A stretch of 64,000 nucleotides of DNA from Trichoplax adhaerens (Eukaryota; Placozoa; Uniplacotomia; Trichoplacea; Trichoplacidae), in the NCBI RefSeq assembly GCF_000150275.1, contig NW_002060947.1, forward strand, positions 1,911,740-1,975,739, in the 5' to 3' direction. Every line of letters begins with the position of its first letter. Position 1 is the first letter of the stretch. The translations under genes were made by a program, and so were the position numbers. Below are positions 36,655 to 48,800 of the stretch, piece by piece. The notes beneath the pieces are model-generated. The model saw only the letters and a program-made list of their open reading frames with translations. It was not told where the DNA came from and ran no database searches.

Positions 36655-38200
36655 ATTTATATATGTATGGGTACTAGGATAAATCTAAATGGTAGCTAAA
36701 CAATTACCCATGCAACGCGCACAGTATCCACCTGAGAGCCATCCAATTCTACTTACGAGATACGAAATCTTTTTTACAGACAATGCTATTAAATAATCCA
36801 AATATTAAATATCCTAGTTCAAAATTTGGCTGATACTAGGATATTCGCCGATAGTAATCAACGTAGCTAAAAATCCTCAAAACTTTTCATAATCTTGTTA
36901 CATTTACATACTACAATTTAATTTAATATGCGTATACACTTAGCTATGGGTTAGTTCAAAATAAATCTATAATGTAGCTAAACAAACAATCATCCATACA
37001 ACAAAACATCAGCTTTAGAATCGTTCCATTCTAATTTCTAGATAGACATAGTCATTAAATCATCTAATTGTTAATTACCTTTACTTAAGTAAGGTCAACA
37101 CTAAAATATTTGTTAATAATGATAGGTTATAGCATCGTTAAAATTCTCCAAAACTATACCCAATCTTATTATATTCACATACCATGTTTGAATGTAATAC
37201 TACCTGATGTAAATGACTTCAGCCAATATAAAATTTTAGTAGTGGCTAAACGAACAATTTACCCATACAACTCGTAGGGTGTCCACTTCAGAGTCGTTTA
37301 ATTCTACTTGTGAGATGCAAAATCTTGTTTATAGCCATTGTTTTTCAATAATCTAACTATTAATTTCTCTAACTTAATAATATGGCCAATGCTAGAGCAT
37401 TCGTCAGTGATAATCGACGTAGCTGAAATTCTCAAGACTTTTTATAATCTTGTTACGTTGACATACTATCACTTAATTTAACACGCGCATACCCTTAACT
37501 CTGGGTTAGGTCAACGTAATTCTTAAATGTAACTAAATAAACAATCATCCACATAACACACAGAATATCCGCTTTAGAATCGTTGTATTCCTCTTTCTAG
37601 ATGGAAGATCTTCTTATAGACATAGTTATTAAATCATCTAATTGTTGATCAGCCGTACTCAAATAAGACTCAATTCTAGAACATTTGTTGGCAATGATGG
37701 GTTGTAGCATAGTTAAAAATCTCTAAAGTTATAACCAATCTTATTATATTCATATACCATATTCGAATGCAATATTACCTATTACCTGATTTAAACGACC
37801 TCGGCCAATATAAATCTAAGTAGTTGCCAAACAAACAATCATCTATTCTGTTGTAACAGATAAGGTATCCGCTTTAATTTCATTTAATTCTACATACTAT
37901 ATACAAAATATTGTTTGTAAACATTGTCATTCAATAATCCAACTGTTAATTTCCCTAACTCATAATTTGACCAATACTAGAACATTCGTCGGCGATGATT
38001 GATACAGCTGAAAATTCTCATAAGTTATTCGCAATCTTATTATATTTCGCACAGCTATATCCTATTTCAATTTAATAATACCCTGATCCAATTGGCCAAG
38101 ATCAATATAAATCGATGCAGTGATTAAGTAAGATAGCACCCATTTACAAGTAGAGTATCCGCTCTAGAGCCCTTCAATTCTACTTAGCAGGTGCAAAATC
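36655..38200. repeat. Satellite-like array, about 280-bp monomers with an alternating (two-monomer) order
   Basis: At least five monomers begin near 36785, 37060, 37345, 37630 and 37930, each with a form of ATTAAAT(A/C)ATC(C/T)AA-T-TTAAT, CATTCGTC(A/G)G, AATCTT(G/A)TTA, AACAATCATCCAT and TATCCGCTTTAGA. Monomers 1 and 3 share CATAATCTTGTTAC-like and CGCATAC-CTTA words, whereas 2 and 4 share CAATCTTATTATATTCA, pointing to a dimeric higher-order unit of about 560 bp. Confidence 0.75.
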
Positions 38201-38820
38201 TTGTTTACGTACATCATCAGTATATTGAAATCAAAAATAGGTTAGCTATTGTTGCTTGTGTTATCTATGATGGTAAGACAATACAATCACATGATGACAA
38301 TAGCAACATCGCCAATTCCATTGTCAATTTATGCGTTATCTAGTAGTATATGAATATCCGCCGTGGATATTGACGTCCTTTATTGTCAATGTTCGTTCGC
38401 AATCATTGGCTAGTGACAGTTTATTCTCCTTTCTATACCATTTTATACTCTGATACTGGGTAAATTTGCCATACAACTTATCCTTGATGTTGTCTTGCCT
38501 TGGTTACCATTGGCATACCTAAAAATTCTATCATTCAAAATTACTCCAATTTATTTAGACGATCAATTCGTATTACGGATCGATTGTAGCAGTAAATTAT
38601 CATTTTATAATTGATAGCCATCCTTATTGAGTTCTATCAATTAGCCATTAAAGGTTAATAATTTCTTCAAGTTCGAATACAATTGTGGAGAAATAGAAGA
38701 TTGGAAGTACGACATTTTCAACGGTTTAACCCTATTGGAACTCGATATAAATTATTCGACCAATTACGGATAAAAATTCAATATATCATCCTAACTGCGT
38801 AAGACTGTAACACGACAATC

Positions 38821-38951
38821 ATGTCTCGCCGCAGTCATTATCGTGATAAATTTTCCGAAAAGAAAATGATGGTTGAGATTAAATTCGATATTATAAAAGA
38901 AGATGCTGCTGGCCCTTCTATAAGCCCTACTACGCCAACTGCAATCGGCAG
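38821..38951 (+). CDS. ADGB: Candidate alternative first exon B of androglobin
   Basis: ATG-initiated exon of 43 codons plus two bases, starting MSRRSHYRDKFSEKKMMVEI and ending TPTAIG then AG/gtttga (phase 2). Like exon A it can join acceptor 43479 in frame. It lies between two large tandem-repeat arrays. No other downstream exon takes it. Support is from open frame, donor and phase only. Confidence 0.5.
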
Positions 38952-41900
38952 GTTTGATCCTTAAATATCATATCATACATACTTATTTCTAAAATCCAAT
39001 TGCAAAGACCTTGATTCGAAGTATTTTCAGTTTTTCCTATCTCTATCGTGACAAATACTACAATTTCAAGCTCAATCAGCGTTATTATGATTGCATATTA
39101 ATTGCTTCCATTCAAAAAAGTTGATTATTGAATGAATGATCAATGATGTACCATAGGAAAAGTTGACTGAATTAATTTTGTTCTTTACTTCCATGATACA
39201 TTGGATATTTTACCAGTTTTATTTGGCAACATTATTATCGTCATTAATGTTATCATTCAGTTTACTTCTTGGACAGTATTAAAAAAGGCTAGAGATGTCG
39301 ATCGCTGCGAGAGTAAAATCACTTAAGATATAGTTTTAATGGCGATTATTTTTATTTTGCTGTTGCTCTACGATAACTTCTTTTGAACATTATGCAGGTC
39401 GCAAGGGATAGCCATCGTACCTTTCGTCTCTATCATTAATGTTGAAATTATGAGTTTTCTAGATCAATACAAAATTTACCATTATTTTTCATGTCCATTG
39501 ACTGTTATAACGTATGCAAGGACAATAAAATTTAAATCTGACAATATTCTGAGAAATAAACTAAGCGCCTAGTCTATAGTTATCATTTTATTTGAGAATA
39601 GACTACTCTTAGAGTATAATAAACTACAGTATTTTATCCTTTCCTATATAAATTACCAATAGCATCTGATGTTACTGCCGCTTCTAATGTTTATAACGTT
39701 GTTTTATTCGCAATTTTAAAGGTTAAAGGTGATTATGTTAGTACTAATTAAAGTTCTAAAGACTATAATATGAATGCTAATGATCACAAGAAAGGAAGTA
39801 AAGCAATCGTTCTATAATAAACAGGCTTTAACTTTTTTTGTTGGATGCTATACGACCTCACCAATCTATTCCATCAATCTGAAACACTTCAAGATCTGAT
39901 CGAATTTTATATTTTTAACAAATATACGTAATGGATATCTACTAAATGCAGGGTCTTAAAATAGTAAAGTATTGGATTACTTTAACTAGAGTCGTAAGAT
40001 ACACCAGGCAATACTTGAATATAATCTTTATCACAGCTCATAGCAGGATTAAAATTTGAATTTACACAACTGACAGGACTACGGCCGATATTACTATAGC
40101 CCTACAGCTGATAAAGTTTATCTAATTGTATACGTACGGCTTAAAATAAAACCACTACTATGCGAATATCCAAAGATACTCGATAAGAGAAATCTGATTT
40201 TGTACCTAAGGTACTAGAACAAAGTTAAAATCTACGATATATACCGTTAGTTTTTGATTACAATAAAAATTATAAATAGCGATTTATCATTGCTATGGCG
40301 ACAAGACGGCATTAAAGATTCAATATAGAATGCTATTAATTTTGTGTTGAATATCACCTAAGATTTTTAGCTTTACCGAATTTAAACAACTTCTTCCAAT
40401 GTGCGTGTAGTAATTGACTTTAAGAAAGCTTCAAATTTTAATCCAAAGTACTTATTTAAGATTTAAAGGATATATTCAGAAAGACCTGATTACTAGATGT
40501 CCCTGTCCGTTCTTGTTTTCATGAAGAATGAGTAGCTACACTACTTAGTTTATTATTTACAATTTTTAAGCCGTTCTACCTACAACTAAGTATTATATTC
40601 AAAATAGTTTAGCAATATGCCATGTTATAAAATAGATGCCGTAGTAAAAAAAATTTTTACATAGGTAACCAACCATTAATTTGCACATTTCATTCAAGTA
40701 GATACCCATGATTATCGAAACTAGTGGCAAGTACTGCTTCAACTTACCGATTTCAATAACATTCATACTAATAGGAACGATATTAATTAATTTATTGAAG
40801 AATATCACAATTATATCATGAGCTTCAATTTGTTCCTAATAACCGGTGCTTTCTACTAACTTGAGTAATCAGTTCGTTAACCTATACACCTTCCTGTGTG
40901 GATTATGAATAATAAATGGTGATTGAAATTAATATCAAATATTACTCAGATTCGTTTATTTCCATATCATTTCCATTGTTATGGGTCACGTTATGAAATT
41001 TTCAGTTACTTGAGTATTCAGTCCGCTTACTTGCATATCCTACGAGTAAATTACGAGCAACACAATGATAATATAGTACTGTTGAAGAACATCATCTCCC
41101 TCGAATCATCTGCTTCCATCTGTCCCTAACAACTAGCGATTTCCCATTTGCTCAAAAATCACCCCGTTTACTAGTATATGTCCGAAGAAATACTTATTAA
41201 TGACAGAGGTTGATTATAAATAGTAATATATATTACTCAAATTCCTGTAGTTCTATGGCAATACCATGATATAAATTATTATTATGTGTATCATGAACTT
41301 GCAGTATATCCGTTCCTGGTTGCCGGTGAATTTCTACTAGCTTGAGTAATGAGTTCGCTTTTCTTGCTTGTCTTAAAAATAAATCATGAAGGGTGTGATG
41401 ATATGCGAAACTAGAATTAGATACCTCTTCAAGCTGGCTAGTTCTATAGCATTACCGTGAGATAGATGATCTTTACGATTGTAAAGCATCACCAATATTG
41501 TGTGTGAGTTTCAATTTGTCTCTAGCTTCTAGTGACTATCCACTAGCTTTAAGAACCAGGTCATTTACTTACATATTTTCGAGGAAATCAATTACAAATA
41601 GTAAAATCTTGATCATAATAGCAGCACATACTACTCAAATATGTTTGATTTTTTCTACATTTTATGACATGGAGAATTTGCATTAAAAGATATCATTACG
41701 AAATTTATTCTTGAAGAATATAATCACTATTACACGCGTTGAGAACGTCAATGCTCCTTAATGACCTAAGTCATTTTCAGTCACTTGAATGATCCGTAAG
41801 TCTGCTTATCTATCCCCACAAGTAGTTATCATCACTTAATCAGTATAACTATGATCGAAATGAGTAGCAAATATTTCTCTAATTTGCTTCTATCCATGGC

Positions 41901-42870
41901 CTTTTCATCATAAGACGGTATTTACTCTTGCGAATATCACTGCTATCGTGATACCATCAACACAAATCCATCCCTCTAACTGCTAACAGCTTTTCACTAA
42001 TTTGAATACGATAAATGGCCAATTTATGCACATAACTCTTAGGGGTAGAATAAAAACAGCGCGACACCGATTAAAACTGGAGGTATATATTGTGCAAAGT
42101 CGCTTAGTTACATAACATTCCTTCCGTCATAGACAATATTTTTTCTTGAAGAATATCTTCACAATTACACGTATCAGAAACTGCAATAATTCCTAATGAC
42201 CGGAGTCACTTTTCCATCACTTTAATTATCGATCCGTTTACTTATCTATCTTCTACGAGTAAATTACAACCAGCTGAACAATGATCGAAATGAGTAGCAA
42301 ATGTTTCTCCGATTTGCTTCTATCCATGACCTACTAATGATAACATGATATTCACTCTTGAAGAATATCAATACTATCGTGCCATCAATTTTATATCTGT
42401 CTGTAATTACTACTTGGAGAATCAATTCGTTTCAATTAAATGTAAATAGTCAACTTATTTACTTTTCCTATCTCTCTATACCATAAATCATCAATAATAT
42501 GATCGAATGAAGCAGTAAATACCATTGAAACAAATCTCTTCTCTGCATCATTTCGAAATGAAGATGGAGTAGATTCTTGGCAGTACTAAATTAGACTGCG
42601 CAAACTCAGATCTCATGATGATTGCGGCTTATTGTATATCTAACGTTGCCATAGCGACACCAATTTCTTCTCTCGTCAATAGTGAATAGGGGACGAATTG
42701 GTTAATTAATAAAAAGAAGGGATTGAGAAGGCTAATCACTTATTGAATTCTACCCACATAGCAACTATGCAATCAAGTTGAAGATTGTAAGAGTAGTGTA
42801 CACAGCGATTTACAGCAGTTTATTTTTTTAGTCGATAGTGGTGATATAAATAGAAAGAATCAGAGTCAAA
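38952..42870. other. Non-coding stretch between androglobin first exons B and C
   Basis: The left half (38952-40850) shows no exon or clear repeat. The right half is a long diverged tandem array. The final 350 bp before 42871 should contain the promoter for the canonical first exon; no TATA-like element is convincing against the AT-rich background. Confidence 0.5.
40850..42530. repeat. Diverged tandem array, about 200-280 bp monomer, about seven to eight copies
   Basis: Landmarks recurring in order: TTTC(T/C)ACTA(A/G)CTTGA(G/A)TAAT, CGTTTACTTA-CATATC, CGA(G/A)(T/G)AAAT(T/C)A, GA(T/A)CGAAAT-AGTAGCAAAT, ATT-CTC(A/T)(A/G)ATT(C/T)G(C/T)TT and CTTGAAGAATATCA. Copies start near 40850, 41140, 41325, 41520, 41750, 41985, 42190 and 42405. 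Confidence 0.65.
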
Positions 42871-45800
42871 ATGTCATTAAAGCCAGCCAAGAAGAAAGAT
42901 TTAATGCGGCCTGGAATGAAACCTTATGAGTAAGCAAAGATGCCTGTATGGAATACAGAAGTGTTTGTGATTGTAGCACAGCGTCCATTGTCGACTGTAC
43001 CATCATCATCGTAGTGATGATATGATTGATTCATTTAATCGTTTTCTTAATAGCAGGTGGATAGTTAGACTAGCTAGTCAATCCAACAGTAAAACTATAA
43101 TACACAAGTAGAATTTCAATCAATTAAACGGAACAAATAACTAACAGACAATAACCGCTAGCTTAGTTGTGAATACTACAGGGTATTATAGTGGTCAGTG
43201 TGGACGACAATGATGACTTGATTAAATTAATTAACAACGATGCTGTGGCTTGATATTTAAAGCCCATCCATCAAAATTTAAAGTCATTACTGTTGTTAGT
43301 TAGCCTAGCATTATTTAAGCTAGCATAATGTCGCATCCCCATCGGTAATTTATCCACGATATTTATTTTCGTCTCTTTTCTATCTTACAGAAAATAGTTT
43401 GTCTCGATTGATTTAAATTAGTAACAGTCGGATTCCATTTTTTTCTTACTTTCTTCATTCGTATGTTTGATATTTTAGATCTGGAAATTTATCGAGTTTA
43501 AGTAAGAATCAAAAATCCGATCATAAAATTCCGATATGGCCAGAATGGAGTGATGGCGATATTGCCACTGAGAAATGGGTATGATAACAATCATCTAGTT
43601 TTGACTGGAACTATAAATGATGAAACAAAATTTCTCGATAGTGTTTTTAGTAATTTACTACCCTAACCATTTTAATTCTGCCTTTTTCGTACTGTTTTAA
43701 TCATCATTTTACCTTAGGATAATGGAGGTAAAGGAAAAGATAAAGATAAAGGCAAAGGAAGTGGATCAGTGAGTTATACGTAAAGCAAATTATCTTTTTA
43801 AATTCTATCCCGTCGATTAATACTTATTTATTTTTAAAATCAATCCCATTTGGATACTTTTTTACCATTGCACTATCGTTTTAACGGTAAATTAGTTACT
43901 TTGTCAATAATAGATTCATTATCACCTTACCTTATTTAAATTTTAGGTTCCATTTGAAGATCCTGAAGGTAAAATTGAACTACCAGCTTCATTAAAATCT
44001 TCTTTTCATAGTTGGAAGCGGCCTATCGATTATTTACAATCCGCAATTCAAGAAAAGGTAAATTATATTCATCGTAATCTCAATACGACTAGGAAGTAGC
44101 TTTTGAATTTTGCTTTAATGACCATACTAATATTCCGTGCCAATATTTTATCTAGATATGGCCTACTGTTGTTGATCCAGAAAGTGCTACTGGATTTGAT
44201 TTGGTCTCGTCTAATGAGCATATCATGGACAGTGAAGTTATGAGATGGATCATTTGTCAATTATCAACATTATGGAAAATTCAAAATGCTTCATTTAGTG
44301 AAACTGAAATGTCACAACCGTTGAATGTCCCTGGCACTTGGCGTCCATGGGAATTTATTTATCCACGAGAAAAAAGTAAAACAAGTCATATGCCAATTTA
44401 TAACCCCGGTGGAAAGTATTGTATTAAATTATTTTGGCTGGTAAGGAAAGAAATACGCAGCCATAAAAAATATTTTTTGTCGCTTTAATATAAATCTATT
44501 TATCGGTCTTTAATGCATAGCCTGCAGCCCTTTATAATTTATTTATTTCTGTGATTTGTATAGGGCTCATGGAGGAAAGTAACTGTTGATGATTATTTAC
44601 CCTTTGATGAAAGGGGTAGAATGTTATTACCAGCTACATCTAGACCCCACGAATTATGGCCAGCACTATTAACTAAAGCCTTGCTGAAAGTAGCGTCGTT
44701 AGAGTATGTAGTCTCTTTATAATAATTTAGCATTTCGAATTAATTTTTCTATATGGTATGCTTCAGTTGCAAGCAAATTATACTCTATAATAATCCCATT
44801 AAAATCTAAACTGTGCTTCGTAGTTATCAATGTGGAGATCCTGCAATGGAATTTGGTGATTTCAGCCCCATCCAATGCTTAACTGGTTGGCTTCCTGAAC
44901 ATATTCCCATTACGTAAGTTACTGATATATTTAAAATGAAAACTAGTCTTGCAACTTTAGTAGTAAATGATGGTGAGAAAATTATTATAGAATCCTCATC
45001 TTAGATTGATATAACTAAAAATGGATTCTGTTTCAGATCGGAATCTTCTGACAGAATTTGGGACTTGCTAAAATCAGTTTTACCAAATTGGAAACCGCCC
45101 AGTCCAGCAACTGATACTCCTGCCGAAGCAGCTCTAGCACAACCGGGGCCTATTATTCCACAACCTGTTATCGTTATGGATAAGCCTACTCCAAAAGGAA
45201 AACGCGGAGAAGGCAAATGTAAGAAAGCTGTAATTATTCTGCGATTTATGAATATCTTGACTAATCAGAGATTATGATAATTAAAGTAATTTTGCTAATT
45301 TTGAACCTGCAATAGCTTACGACGGCACTCTAAGGCTAACAGTTTCGCCTAATCAAAGTTTTAAGATAATTCAATAATATCGCGGTCAATTTTATGTCTT
45401 AATAACCTCAGACAAAAAATTTAAGACTATTTTCGATTACTAACAGTATATAAGTTTGAGGATAAGTTAAATTATAGTTACTTACGCATTCTGATTTTGT
45501 GATAATCTATAAACAACTTGATCTACTATAATCGTATTATAATTATTCGAATCCGTGGTTTGTTTAACATAAATTGTAACTTTTTATTTCTAATCTAGCT
45601 AATCCCGGCAACCTTAATAATTCCAATAACTTCGACATGACTAATATCGGCAATAGCAAATCAGATAGTCCACATTTGGCTATTTTCGCATCATATTCAA
45701 GTTGTAGTAAGGAGCCTCTTCGACAATGTGATCAAGAAGCACTTGTAAGATGCATCGACAATTACTATCTCGATTTAAATTAAGTATCGTATGTCATTAG

Positions 45801-48800
45801 CAATAAATTAATTTTAATTTCTAACCAATATAGGCAACCGCTTGTGAAAAATTGCAAGAACATAATTTACCAAACAAATTAGCTCATGTCGTCCATTTAT
45901 CGCAGACTAGAGGTTATCCACTTATTATTCCACCGCCACCAGCTCCTATTCCTCGTTTTAAATTAATACGCAAAGTTAAGAAAGATCCTGAAGAAGAAGA
46001 TGAAAGTGCCAAATCGCCTCCAAGATATGTTGAAGTGACTTCTTTATTAGCTCACTATGATGAGACTAAAGTGATAGATCGATCACAAGGGTAATCTGAA
46101 ATATGGCTCTTACTTTATAGCTAGTTGTAAAGTATTAGCAAATGACTACGATACCTTCAGATTGTAGTCTATAGATTCTATTCAATGTCTGATTTTCGAT
46201 CTAATATTGCTAATTTAATCTTGTCTGCAGCGATTTCGCCAAACAAAATAATGAGGAAACGATTGAAGAATGTGAAGATACAACGGGTAACGATTTAAAT
46301 AAGAAAAAAATGAAAAAGAAAGAACAAATTAAAGAACTTCAAATGGACAAGCAAGGAAAGAAACAGAAACAGCAACAAAATATCACTAACTACGAAAAAG
46401 CAACAGAAAAACAACAAAAACAAATGCTGACCGTTGATAAACCTCTAACCAAAGCTAATCTTAATGCTTTAGATAAAAGTAATAAGAAAGATGGTATTCG
46501 TAAACGAATAAATACACTTAATCGCGTTAATAATGAAGAGGGTACGGAGAAAGCTATTAGTGAATGCGAAAGTACTATGGTCGATAGCTTGTCAAGGTGT
46601 GAAGACGAAGGCGATGGCGATGGCAAAGAAGATGAAAAGAGTAACGAAGATGAAGCCATTAAAAAACAATTTTGGATGTCATTTGAAGACTTTTATAAAT
46701 CTTTCAGGTTAGCTTCAATATTGATATACCATATAATAAAGGGAATATCAAATACTTCGATACATCCATATACTGATTTCCATTTAATCCTATCCAATTT
46801 ACCTAACAGATCCTTAATTATCTATCACAAGTCCAATTCTTATGCTAATTCAAAATGGAAGGCTGATTATAAAGTAAGTAATGCTCGAAGTGAATTGTTT
46901 AAACCATAAAGAATAGAATAGATCATGATATCTATATCGCCTGCAATTATAATACTAGGGCCTACATTTAACATCCTTGACATCACAAACTGTGTAGCAA
47001 TTACATTCCTATTTTATTTATCTACAATTAATTTTTACAAATTGTGTAGGGATTCAATTACATATTTTATTGACAAATACTAATTTAATAGCGACTCGGA
47101 TATATATGTATATTCGTACACTAGCTATTTATGTAAAGATAACTGTATTATTTGACTTAGTTCATATGTCTAATATCTTTTGGATATATGAGTTGCTAAT
47201 ACTCGATTTAATTGATAAAATACTAACCTAGTAGTATTTCAGACATATTTAATAACGATAAAATTTTTATAGTGTCTACCTCAGTTTGCAGACCTGAGGT
47301 TATTTCAGATACATTATTGTTCACTGATTAATCGAGAAATGCTAAGCCACTGAAGCATTAATTCGCCAGTTAGATTAAGGTGATAATTATATTTAAATTA
47401 TATGCCTAATATGATAATATTCTTTGCTCTTTTGATAGCATTTAACAACAATTACACATACCTCGAGAAAAACTGCTGGTTCTGCTGCTCAAAGTGCGTC
47501 AGGAAATATTAGTAGCTTATCGAGAGGATATCAACCCGTTTCGCAATCAATTCAAGCTATGGTTATTATACATTTTAATCATAAATTCTTGTCATCCTTT
47601 TTAGTACCTTTAACTAATCTTTTAAAATATTGTAGACTCCGGACGATTCCCAGCAACCTTATTTATGTATCCTAGATGAAAATTGTAAAATGACTAATTT
47701 TTAGAAGTTATTCTGATAAAATGAATGTCAAAACTGTTTTTAAGCTGATGTTACAAGTACGACGGTTCTAGCAACATAACTTTCATAATTTTAGCAATAT
47801 AAGGCAGAATCTCCATGAAATTGATATTTTCCTTAATAAAAATTCAATTACAGTTGTTGACAGTTTAAAACCGATCGAATTATTATTCTGTTTCACTTCG
47901 GTTTCGCGATGGCGTGAAATAGTTATACAGAGTCGTCATGGCAGAAGAGAAAGTGGATCTAATCATCCGACGCCAGTCACATCAGAAGCGGCAGCCAACA
48001 GCCAGATTGCTAATGCTCTATCTGGTAATCACATCCATCCTGGATTACTCGTTGCTGAACCGTATACATGGAAAAGTCTCGAAGTCGGAGAAGCAATACT
48101 TCGTTTACGCACAACGGGTACAAAAGCTGTTCTTCTACCATTGCCAGCTGGGTATGTAACTTAACTTGAACTATTAATTTATTAATCACCGTCGAGTTTA
48201 TTTACGTAATCCAAGTCTGATCTACTTCATTCTAAATTTCGATATAGACGCCATTTACTACGCTTGAGTATGCAAGCACCTTTAGGTTATTATTTACAAA
48301 TATGCTCCATGACGCCTTTTATCTTGGGCGACGAAGATGTAGTCATGTCATGCTTGAATAAGGTAAGCATTTGATTTATTTTCAGGAAAATTAAACCAGA
48401 ATCCGTTTGTAAATCATGAATGTGATGACTGATCGATTGAATTTGTTCAATTTATACAGGAAAGTTTAAGATTTATGGCCCATGCTAGTCAGCGTTTGGA
48501 AGGTGTATCAGAAGCCGTTACTAATTTGGATAACGAGGAAATGTTTGGTAAAGCAGTCCAGAAAATGGAACTAGGAGAACAGTATCCCAAAATAGCGCAA
48601 GTTATGCATTTTACGGTAATATTAAAGTATCTGAGGGTCATCAATGATAATATTGATATAACAAAACTCACTCTAATCCTAGCCTTTAGTATTTCTCGTA
48701 CTGAAATTTATCTTAATTTTGCGTTGATTGCACAGGGCTACGCTAGAGCGTTCATTTATCATTTGAAAGAGTTAATAAGCGAAGTTACACCAGCAATAAA

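Larger units (their letters stand above)
32237..38820. other. Non-coding stretch between androglobin candidate first exons A and B
   Basis: Dominated by diverged tandem-repeat arrays at 33000-34300, 35090-36090 and 36655-38200. One 69-codon ORF at 34419-34628 starts with a signal-peptide-like run but has no further support. Confidence 0.6.

Noticed and set aside
33000-42530. Regularly repeated units suggestive of a CRISPR-like array
   Set aside because: Units are 190-280 bp, diverged and without unique spacers between constant short repeats; they are eukaryotic tandem repeats.
46390-46659. 89-codon Ser/Leu-rich ORF on the - strand
   Set aside because: Shadow of the Lys/Glu-rich androglobin exon 46231-46707.
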